Origin: Crotalaria pallida
Lineage: Eukaryota > Streptophyta > Magnoliopsida > Fabales > Fabaceae
Length of the DNA stretch: 64,000 nucleotides
Assembly: GCA_037953625.1 (NCBI GenBank)
Contig: CM075652.1
Coordinates: forward strand, 55,421,501 to 55,485,500
Direction of reading: 5' to 3'
The position numbers and the translations under genes were made by a program. The notes under the pieces were generated by a model that made no database searches, was not told the origin of the DNA, and saw only the letters and a list, made by a program, of their open reading frames with translations. Every line of letters starts with the position of its first letter. Position 1 is the first letter of the stretch. Shown here piece after piece: positions 11,895 to 23,200 of this stretch.

Positions 11895-12093
11895 TCTCAG
11901 AATTATCTCTAGGCATCTAAGGATATTCTGTAACTACTCATACTAGTATATCTATTGTACTCATAGTGATAAGCATTAGACTTAGTCTTAGATATGTCAG
12001 TTAGAATATACCTCTGTATTCTCTCACTCACTCATTTATTTATTGTAAACTCTGCTGATCAATGAAAGTCATCACGAATTCATAAACTCTATA
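11885..12093 (+). repeat. 3' LTR of the first Copia element
   Basis: This is the 209-bp partner of 9345-9553. It is followed by the target duplication GCTCT at 12094-12098. Confidence 0.93.
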
Positions 12094-12098
12094 GCTCT

Positions 12099-13763
12099 TT
12101 GTTCCATACAAAACACGTTGAGAAAGTATAAATTAAGTTCCTACCATTTTGCAAGGATATGATACAATTAAAATAGAGTAAATAATCAAATTAGTCACTG
12201 ACTTAGTTTCTTTGACTTAGTGGGAATTTTTAAATTAGTGCATAAGATTATCAAAATTCTAAATTAGTTTTCGAGATAGCAAAACATGAGTGACATTAGT
12301 TTTTGAGGTTTAGGGTCATTAGTGGTCATTGACGAGCAAACCTAAATCGACTAGCATAGGGCCATAACAACGTCGTTTTGAGCATTAATTTTTTTTAAAG
12401 CCTAATCTAAGGGATCAATTTTAATCACCTCATTCAACGACTATAATTTCACCTCTCTTCATCCAATTACAAAAATTTATCTTCACTCTATAATCTCTTT
12501 GCTATCTCTCTATCCTCTCAACCTCTCTCTTTTCTTATTTTAGTGTGAACAAGTTGCAATGGCTTTGTTGTACTTGCAGTTTCTTCCTCTAGTTGGACAA
12601 CGCACTAATCCAAGTTTTTTTTTTAAAAAAAAAAAAAAAAACAAAACAAAACAAACCGTTGTCTTGTTGACTTTAATATGTCAAGTTTCATGTGGTTGAG
12701 CAAGAGGCTAATTTTAGCTTCTATAATTTAAGTTGGATGCATGGATATAAGAACCACTTGGAAGTTCCAAGCGGCAATTTTAGTTCTATAATTAAACAAC
12801 TAGAGCAAAAAACTTTTACATTTCCTTTGCATCTCAACAAAAGTCAAAGAATTTTCTTTTTAGATTTTTGAGAGAGAGGGGAAGGGGGGGAGGGAGAGAG
12901 AGTTCAAATTGATTGATGAGATTAGGCCTTTGTTTTTTAAACTGGTTGTACGCCCGCGCTATGCGTGAGTCAAACAATCAAAAGCATTGTTCCTAGTAAA
13001 TCACTACCATTATCCAAAATGACACAATGAAAAGAAGGCATGTACTTTAATGTCCGGGCAAAATTCATGCATCAGCCAAAGAAGCTATTTTTTTATCATT
13101 AAAAAATACCAACTAGCAAAATTAAAAAATAAAAAATTAGCAAATCACAAATTTGTCCTTATTATCATTATCCTCTAATCTCAGCAACAGAACATCCATG
13201 TCTGGCACTCTCCACCACCCCCATTGTGCTCTACTTTGGAGAGCTTGGACGACGGTGGAAAAGGTAGGAGAAGAGGATGAGGGGAGCATAGGTGTTGTTA
13301 TGTGTCAATACTTGTGAGCTTTAGTGTTATGGCAATTGTCCAAGATTTTTGGAAAGCACATGTGCTAGGCTGCATCTTTTAAGTTTTAGTTTTCCATATT
13401 GTCGTTACTTTTTTTTTTTTGTACAGTGCACAGGTCAAGTACATATATATTCCAAATGAGAATTCGCCCAGTATATTTGATTTAAAGGTCAAGTAGCATT
13501 TACGTCATATATCATCATATTTTGTCTCATTTGACAATTATCAAAAGATACATAGATCGATGCAGGCTGTAGTAAACTAAGGCAGCTTCTTTTGGAAGTT
13601 GAAGCAAAAGCAATGAGTTAGTGATCGAGCGACGATAACAATGCAAAGAGAAACCAACCAAATTAAAGAACCCTTGTAGTAGGAGTAAGTAAGTAAGTAA
13701 CGACACCATCAAGGACAAAAATGAACACCATTGAATCGGAAACACCGAAGCCCAAAAATGACC

Positions 13764-13827
<64 letters not shown>

Positions 13828-13916
13828 CAAGAAGCTATAAGCTATTTAGCATCTCCAAAAGCATGCACTATTATTGTCAACCAACATTGCTTGATGTTAG
13901 TTAGTTGTATGTGTCA
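12099..13916. other. Intergenic region upstream of EXO84C
   Basis: No gene is recognised here. Around 12171-12440 there is a 'sequence-like' repeat with 'aacgacgtcgttttg'-type motifs resembling the MULE ends elsewhere in the window, but no partner end was found. Short A/T runs lie near 12617-12655. The last few hundred bases should hold the EXO84C promoter and 5' leader, but I cannot assign a TATA box. A dinucleotide repeat lies about 90 bp upstream of the start codon. Confidence 0.5.
13769..13824. repeat. (TA)n microsatellite upstream of EXO84C
   Basis: This uninterrupted TA run of about 28 units ends about 90 bp before the EXO84C ATG. Confidence 0.95.
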
Positions 13917-14174
13917 ATGGAACAACCTTCGTCCACGCCTCCCAAGTTTCGGTTCAGAGATCATCGCTCTCTCACAGAATCTCAAAATTCCATGCACTTA
14001 TCAGACTCCAGTAGTTCTGACCTTTCTGCAGTGTCACTGTCTATAAGTGACAGAGATACCGTTAGGTCCGTTACGGAGCTGGACATTGAATCCATGACCG
14101 GAAGGGTATAACAAGCAGTAGTTTTAGTTTACAAAACCTTTCTTTCTTTCTTTGTTCACTTTATTCATTCACTG

Positions 14175-14238
<64 letters not shown>

Positions 14239-17200
14239 ATATGTATATATATGTGTGTGTGTTAATTGACAGGGCATCAAGCATTTGTGTGACGAACTTC
14301 TTGAGTTAAAGGAAGCTGCAAGTGAAGATTTGCAGAAGAACATCTTTGCTAATTATTCATCTTTCCTTAGGTAATTAAAATGATTTTGTTTACCATCCTC
14401 AACATTATTTAAATTGCAAGGAAACTTGCAAAAAAAAAAAAAGTAAAAAAAAAAAAAGAAAGTTGCCCTGACTGCTTTTACGATTTTTTTTTTTTTTTGT
14501 GTTTTTTTTTATTTGATTTAATTTCATTTTGTACCAATATTCTTGTTCTAGAGGTTTCAGTCATCTCCTTTAGAGGAATGTCAGTGTAATTTAACAACCT
14601 TCAATGAAGATAAGGGAACCCAGTAACATAAATCTCAGGGATGTTGATACTTGGTATAGTTTTAGGCTTACATATATGATTTTATTCTATGCAAATATAG
14701 GTAATCTGATGTTAATTCCTGAAATTTATTTTTTAAGTTTTTAGCCCTGCTTTAATTGATATTGTGGTTTTAGTCTTTATTAATATATTATCATCACAAA
14801 TTTGTCGGATCATCAGTTTGTATAACATGTTATATGGGATGTTAACCACGGATCAAAACCAAAAATTTAAAATTATAAGAATTAAAACCAAAACCATATT
14901 TAAGTCCAAAATTTTTAAACAAGTAGGCTATTTTTTTTGGGGAACAAACAAGTAGGCTATTGATATATAAAGTCAAACCTTGTCCGTGTAATTTATTCCT
15001 TAAAAATTTAGAACGCCTAGCAATTTTAAGGAATTTGTGTTGTAAATGCACAGTTATGTACATAATAAAGGAAAAGGGGGAATTGGAAAGTAAGTGATCC
15101 GAAATTTCCCTAGAATCCGTCATGTCCAATGATTTCGAGTCAGGTATGACCCATCATAATTGTTATAAAAAGATAAATAATGACAAAAGGTGATACATTC
15201 GATATAGGAGATGACAGATTTATATATATTTTCGGGTCACCCGATTCGTCCTCCTATGCATATCAAGGTTATATTGTTATCCACTTATTTGTTTTTATCT
15301 AAAGTTTTATTTAAAAAGAATAATAATTGAAATGAACATAACTTCAAATATACTAAAGAAATGTATTTAAATACATTTCTTTAGTATATGGCTATTGATA
15401 TAACGTGAGTATTTTATCTAATATGTTTGTACTAGTGATATATTAAAATTTTATATGTATATGCTAAATATATTATAATGTGATAGGTACATGTTAGTGA
15501 AATATTCATCTTTGTCTATTTGAATAGCAAAATTTTTTATACTTTTATTTTTTAAGTTGTGCAATATACCTAAATCATGTAGAGGGAGCATAATGACGAG
15601 ACATTATAATCACCTATATTATCATTCACTTTATATTTAAATTTTGGATACCAATTTTGACTATCTAACAAACAAAAGAAATTTTGTGATGAAAAACTTA
15701 TTTAATATATCAATTTTTGACATTTTTCTTCTAGAGTAAATTTTTATTTTTATAAATTTTATACTTATATTTTTGTTTCGAAATTAACATGTCCCTATCG
15801 TGTACCTTCATAATTAAGAATGCGTTAGGATTCAAAGATTAATCCAATCAACATTTAGAGATGGGTGAAGGACAAGTCTAACCCGTCCAAATACCCCTGT
15901 TATTATCATCTACATCATACGTTCTTTCGTGATAAATAATTTTATCTGGAATGCTGCTTCATGTCATTCATGTCAAATATTATAGTGCTAGTTTCTTGTG
16001 ACGGTTGATTGATCTATAATGTTGAGGTCCTTGCATGCTTTCATATGTGTAGAATACGGGAGGAAGTAACAAGTGTGGAACATGAGCTTGTGCATCTAGA
16101 AAACCATTTTGAATCCCATAAAAGGCTGGTAAAGGATCTTATAGATCGCATATATCCCACGATATTGTCCCTAAACTCAAGCTTGGAAGAAGATCATGCA
16201 GATGATGATGATGATGATGATGTACTATATCCCCCAAGTGAATTGGAATCTCACATCAATGATGTATCAGAGAAACTGGAAATTTTCATATCAGAAAACA
16301 GGATAGATGAAGCACTGGACCTTCTAAAATCTGAAGATGAACATTATCAAACAATCCAACTTGAAGACTGCTATGATAGTGAGATAATGTTATACGACTC
16401 TATGATTTCTGAGAAAAAGCACATTCTTATTCAACACTTGACAGATATAGCTGAGAATACAAAAACATCTGGAGCAGAACTACAAAATGCAATAGCAGGA
16501 CTATGCAGGATTGGGGATACACAACATGCTATCCATCTTTTGCTTAAACATTATCACTTGCGTATAGTAACCGGAACGAATAATTTGCAGTGGTCAAAAC
16601 CTTCAACTAATGAGAGATATATCAGGGAACTTGCAAGGTTTGTGTTTTCTATGATTTCACAAGCTTCGAGGAGCTTAATGATGTTATGTGGAGAAACTTC
16701 TCCTTACAACTCAGAAATTATGCCGTGGGCGTATGAAGAAACAAAGTCATTTGTTGCTTGTTTTGACAATTATGTTAAGAGCATCTCATCAACAAGTGGT
16801 GGATTGTCATCTGCCATAAAAGCGGTGAAGTTTGCAGTTTCGTATTGTTCTTTGTTAGAGGATAATAAAATGTTGGTGTTGAGGCCATACTTGGTGAGTC
16901 ATATTTGCCCCTGCATGGAAGAGGTTTTGAATACACACGTAAACCATTTAAAGAAAGTGATTGCAATCTTCTCAGCAAGTGATTCCTGGGTTTTAGAAAA
17001 ATACCTTGTCTCTGGTGTCTTTAGTGGAGGGTCTTCAAATCTTGCTATTGGGGAACAACCGGACTATTGCCTGCTAACTACCAGCGGCCGCAAGTTTCTA
17101 ACACTATTGCAGGTTAGTTATACATACACAAAAATGTTTATTTTGTACTACTTTATTTGTTATCCGTCCGATAGTCCGATACCCCGTACTCTTATGTGAA

Positions 17201-20200
17201 TGGAGTTAGATATATACTATCATATACTATGCATAAAGTAAGAATAAATATACTATATGCAAACATAAAGGTATCAATTCCTGTGGTACAGATAAGAAGA
17301 TTGTTATTAGACTGGAATCTAAGGTAAAGTAAACTGCTAAAGATGACTAGGTGGATTTTAATGTTACTCTTGCACAGTAAATTGGTGCTCAACTACTTGC
17401 ATTAGGGTATAAATTTTAGAAATCTGCCCAAGATAAAATTTGTATATGATGAGAAATTCCTACTGTCTAACCCAGGAAACTGCAATTTTGATAATTGTTT
17501 TGTAAATGTCAAGAGGCAAGAACTGTCTGCTTGGATTTTTGTTACCCAAAGAGAGACTGCCATCAAGTTCCTCTGTCACAAAGGCATCTATTATTTTTCT
17601 ATGTACACAAAGCCATCTTAGGTCAAGAAAAAGTGCAAACATTTTAAGTCTTTGTTTGATCACATCACTTAAAGGAAAGCCAAAAGCACACATGTGACGA
17701 CTGAGTTTGGTAACACAAAATTTACCTAAATTTTTAAGGCATTATTTTATACTTATTCAATTGTCCCACTGAACTCCACATTTTACACAAGCCATCATGG
17801 CTTCTTATACAATAAAGTGACAACCACTGCATAAAAAGTGGGTGGTTTTTTTATTATTTCTTTAATTGGCTATTCACTATACTATATAACTTATTTCATT
17901 GAATATGTTTGTAATCAGGCAGTAATAGAAGATATTTCTCCTTTAGTTACCCTTCAAATGGGAAGTGTAGTCATTAGTGGACTCAAGAAACTGTTTTCAG
18001 AATATATTATCATCCTTGAAAGAGCCATTACGTACGAAACAAGCAAAACAGAAAATGCTATTTCTAGTCCAAGAATCAAGCTAGCAGAATCACTATCCCA
18101 ACAGGTTTCTATTTTGGCCAATCTCTCAACATTGGTGCAGTTTCTGTCTATCATGGTTAATAATATCTTCACCAGCACTGGTCACATGGATTCACATGCA
18201 ATAGAAAACCATTCAATTGTTCATCAGCAGAAGCAAGAACTTGATCATTTCTTATTGTTTATTGAAGAGGGCTCCAATAAGTTGAGAAAAGTGTTCTGCC
18301 AGCAATTGATTCTCAAAGTATTGTCTACTTATCAAAGCCATGAAATTTTCTCAGCTATTCACAATAATGATCAGTTTGACTCCAACACAATCCACAGTCC
18401 AATGCCTTCTATTATCTTTCAGGTAATATTTCAGAGATAACTTTTTAAACATCTTGGTATAGACTTATAGAATCAATCAACTATGTTTATTTTGACATAG
18501 GAAGCAAGATATGAAAGTAGTTTATTGATATTTTGTATGCTCTAGATTTGTCTTACTTTGAAGCACTTCTCAAGTCTCCTTTTTAAAATTTTGAAGGGCT
18601 CTCTACTCTCTAGTAATGGAGCCAAGTAATATTGGAGGGCAATGTATAAAAATCCTTCCTACTATATAAAAACCTATACCTTTGGAGCCTCCACATCTTT
18701 CCTTAGAGAATTTATTGAAAGAAAACAAGAGTAGGAAAAAAATAAAATCCTAAGCTATCCACATGGAATGCTAATTAAAATGATTAGTTAGTGCATTTTT
18801 TAAAATTAAAATCAAAATTTGAAAAAGAGAAAATAAAAGTCCATATTTCCATTCGTTACTCATATTTTCAAATAATTAACAAATCAATAATTCAAATGTT
18901 TTCAAATGAATAATTAAAAAAATAATAAACAATAATCTTTTCCAAATGTTTTCAAATGAATAATCTATCCGTGTATTGCACAAGCTCAAAACTAGTACTA
19001 TTATATATTTAGATATGTTTTAGCCCCCAATGAATTTGGGTTTTTTGAGTTTGGTTATCATGAAAAAAAAAATTAAAAGTATACATACTTTAAAATTTTA
19101 AATAAGGCATTTTGGTCCAAATTTTAAGTCAACTCTATTCTATGTCAAGTAGTAGTTCTGTGACCAACAAGGCCCAACACAGTTGGTAAATAGATGTGTT
19201 TTCTTGATCATAATGTTAGGGGTTCGATCACTGCCATGAGTATGAAAAAGACTTTGTTGGTAGAGGAATATCCCATTTCGACGATCTCTACATCTCGAAA
19301 AAAATTAGTCTTCGACTATTGGCGGAAGAATACCATGATGCCACCTAAAAAAAGAAAATAGTGGCTCCATGGTATAAGCGGTGTCACATAGATGATTGAG
19401 GTAGGGAGATGTCCGTCGAAACAAATAAATAATCTTAAGGAAAAAAAACAGTTTTTAATGTTTAGTGAACATCCAAAATTGATATTTCCTCTCTCCCTTA
19501 ATAAAAGTCACTTTTATTTAATTCACGTAGATTAAGAAAATTAATTATTACTCTCAAATTTATTAAAATATATGTTGTCATTCCAAAGTTACCCCTATTT
19601 AAAACTTACCATTACCCTATCACCCCTATGCAATTACGAGGAGTGTATCTGAAATAAACTCTTTAATACTACCTAAATATTTTAAAACGATTTATAAAAA
19701 GAAACACAAGTTCTACCAAAATCATACCCTATAACAAGGACCGAGGGGGTATATACTTGGCTTATATGAAAAATAATTGTTTCCATGTCAATTCTACATG
19801 TTAATATAACGAGTAAATTATCAATTTGGTTCCTGAATTTACACAGAACTTTCATTTTAGTTCCCAAAATTAACAAAAATACTTTTAGGTCCCTTAACGG
19901 AGTGATGACGTGGCTGACTAGGGGCCTTAAAAACGACGTCCCGTTAGTCCTATGGGCTGCACCAGATGTTCAGTTGCACTAATATCATGTTCAGCTGCAT
20001 CAGTGTCATGTTTTGAAGTGTTCAGCTTCAAAACATGTGATTGGTGCAGCTGAACATGACACTGTTGCAGCTGATAGAACTAACAGGACAGTTTAATCCG
20101 TTATAAGTGTCACGATGAGGCAAAAACGACATCGTTTAAAGCCCCAATTAGCCACGTCATCACTCTGTTAACGTCGGTTGATGGGGGTTAAAAAATGATT

Positions 20201-23200
20201 TTTTTACATAGTTAGGAAACTAAAAACATTTTTGCTAATTTCAAAAATTAAAATGAAAGTGCAGTGTGAATTCAGGAAAAAAAATGACCATTTACTCTTA
20301 ATATAACACTAATCTTTTTAACAATAAAAACCAAGCACCGAAGGAACCCGCACGAGCAAATATACGAATTCTTAGTGAGTGTTTCGATAGCAGGGGTTTA
20401 AGCTAATGGTAAAACCTCACCAACTCATACCCTTATACGCCTCACTTCTTGACTCATGCACTTCCTCAACCCACTTGCAACGCCTAAAACGAATCCACGC
20501 TCGCGTCATCAGACTCCGCATTTCAACCCATGACTTCATCCGCACCAAGCTAATACACTCCTACGCTTCCTGTTCCCAGCTGCACCAAGCCAACACCCTC
20601 TTCTCCTTCTCCACTCGCCAACCCACCTTCCTCTTCAACTCCCTCATCAGGGCCTATTCCTCTCTCAATTTGTTCCCCCAATCCCTCTCCGTATTCCGCG
20701 CCATGCTTTGCAGCAATAAGCGCTTTGATCGATGCACGTTTCCCTCGGTGCTGAAGTCTTGCGCCGGGTTATCGGCTCTGTGGATTGGGAGACAGGTCCA
20801 TGGAGCTGTGATCGTTAATGGGTATGCGTCGGATTTGGCGAATTTGAATGCTTTGATAAGCTTGTATGGGAAATGTGGTGAGTTGGTGTGTGCGCGCAAG
20901 GTGTTTGATGAAATGTGTGTCAGGAATGAGGTTACTTGGTCTACGATGATGGCCGGGTATGGGATGAGTGGGATGTTTGGGGAGGTTTTTGAGTTGTTTG
21001 ATAGGATGGTAGAGGCGGGAGAGAGGCCGGACGGTGTGACTTTTACCACTGTTTTGTCCGCGTGTAGTCATGGCGGGTTTGTGGATAAGGGAAGAGCGTG
21101 TTTCGAGACGATGAAGGCAAGATTCGGGGTGAAACCCGGGCTGATGCATTATACGTGTATGGTGGATATGTTGGGGAGGGTTGGACTGGTGGAGGAAGCA
21201 GAGGAGCTGGTTTCGAGAATGGAGGTTGAGCCTGATGACGCTCTGTGGCGTGCCTTGTTAGGGGCATGTAAAACTCATGGGAAGGTTGAGGTGGCTGAGA
21301 GAGTTGAAGAGAGGGTTTACGTGAGGAAAATCATCGGTTTGACTTCCTAAAATTTTGAATTTATTCTACATTGTATTTGATCATAAAGACATGGCATGGG
21401 GCTAAGCTAAGGATTAGCATGTTCATGTACGTCTGGTCTGATTCTTCATTCTTTTATATAGTTTGTAATGTTTTAAGATTGCTTTACTTATAAAAAAGAG
21501 TACATTAGACATTTGTATAACCAATCACTTTCTTGAACTCAATTAGCAGCACACCGTTAAAAAGTTAAGTTGTTGTGAAGCTCTGCACTTCTGCTACTTA
21601 ATTACAAAATTTAATCATCCTCATAAACTTTTCTTCCATAGAAACCAGTAACATAGCTGCATAATTGTAGTTCAAAGGACAGAACCTCCAGCACTGACAA
21701 AATATTTTCCTTCTCAAGAGATTTGTCACTGGCCTCAGATTTGTGAATGCCGGAGTCAATCTCGATGGAACCTGGTTTATTTTGTATTCCGTGGGTCTTT
21801 GCCCTCCTAACCTTGTTAGCACTTAGCACCATCCCATTTTCCAAGTTATGTGTATATGTTACAAAGAAGCACATAATTGGAATCTCCAGTGGCGCTTTCA
21901 TTGTTCAATGTTGCTGCTTGAGTTTCTCATGCAATGCAATGCTCATTTCCTTAACAGGATTGTAGTGGATAGGGAGGAAGAGGTAAGGAGAAGAGAGAAG
22001 TTTTTCTCTTTCCTTTTTAGTCCAGTGTTTTTGTTATTAATCCCTACAGTCACGAGCCATCCATGTTCGTATTGATATAGCAATCCGCAGCGTATCAACA
22101 CTTAATGCAGAGGAGTTAATGCCGAGACCAATATATCCTATTTCAAACTTTAAAGGATGCATGATGGGGACCAAAACCAAATGAGTCCATTTTGTCGTAT
22201 ATAAAAACATATCTAATCCAGAAATATGTACTTAGACAAGTAGTTGCTATCTGTTTCAGCATCCTAATATGCTTATGCAAGATTTTATATGTGGTCTATT
22301 TTTAATTTTCTGTCCTGGGCAGGTTTTATTCCTAGAACTGAGGAAGATAGAACAACATGATGAAGAAAATGTGTTAGAAGTGAATTGGTTGATGGGTTTG
22401 CTGAGAGAGCTGATGGAGTCTATGTTTATCTGGGTTTCCAAGAACAAAGTCGTTCAAGAAACTATGGAAGAGAATTTGAGCTTGCAAACTGATGAGACCG
22501 ACCAGGTTTTTGATCTCCCACCTCAGTATATTCTTTTGGGTCTATGCTGAGAGATTTAAATGCATCATGCAGGTGCTGAAAAAAAAAGCATCATGCAGGT
22601 GCTGAAAAAAAAAGCATCATGCAGATAATTTAAATGATATGCTGCCATATTTCTGCAGCTAAGCTAAATGTTTTACATCGTTTATTCATGTATTCACATG
22701 CTAGCTATTTTGATGCCATTACTCATATAAATGTGCACAGTTCATACCAAATATATTTTTCGAAATAGTTTTCCTCAAATTTTATGGGATGGTTATGGCA
22801 GATATTTTCCTACTATTTGCATCCCATTGGCAGCAGAATCTTCCAATAAATGGTAGACTAGTTAACTTAACGCTGAAAGCTGAATATTACCTACCGCAAA
22901 AAATACTGACATTTTTGGATGTAACAAACATTAATATTACCAACAACCTTCTTTGTCACTTCAAATTTAAGAACTTATATTGTATGAGGCTATGAAGCAA
23001 AACAAAGCAACTGTTATCATGAATTTTCCATATGTAAAGTGATTCTCATCCGTTTTCTTTGTTCCTTGGGCAGTTTGTTTTGGATGTGCAATTCCTGGTG
23101 GAAATTGGAATGTATGGAGGATATTTCTCTGAAGATCCTTTGCTCCTTCTCACCCTCATGAAATCAACCTTTAAGTCAGCTGGACTTGACCCTTTCAAGT

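Larger units (their letters stand above)
9345..12093 (+). mobile_element. Internally deleted Ty1-copia retrotransposon with perfect target duplication
   Basis: Two 209-bp LTRs (9345-9553 and 11885-12093) differ at 5 positions. The 5-bp direct repeat GCTCT flanks the element at 9340-9344 and 12094-12098. Both LTRs start TATTGG and end CTCTATA, so the ends are TA...TA rather than TG...CA. An initiator-Met-type primer site starts at 9554, and a G-rich tract (cttgcgggggcg) precedes the 3' LTR. The interior keeps RT and RNase H but has lost most of gag, protease and integrase. Confidence 0.95.

Noticed and set aside
13527..13745. Minus-strand hydrophobic open frame upstream of EXO84C
   Set aside because: No known motif; it probably lies opposite the EXO84C leader or promoter.
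13905..13916. Longer EXO84C N-terminus
   Set aside because: The codon at 13905 is TTG, not ATG; the first in-frame ATG is at 13917.
14161..14343. Minus-strand open frame
   Set aside because: It is the translation of TA/TG dinucleotide repeats opposite EXO84C exon 2.
20654..21267. Three minus-strand open frames
   Set aside because: They are antisense shadows of the PPR gene in its GC-rich codons.
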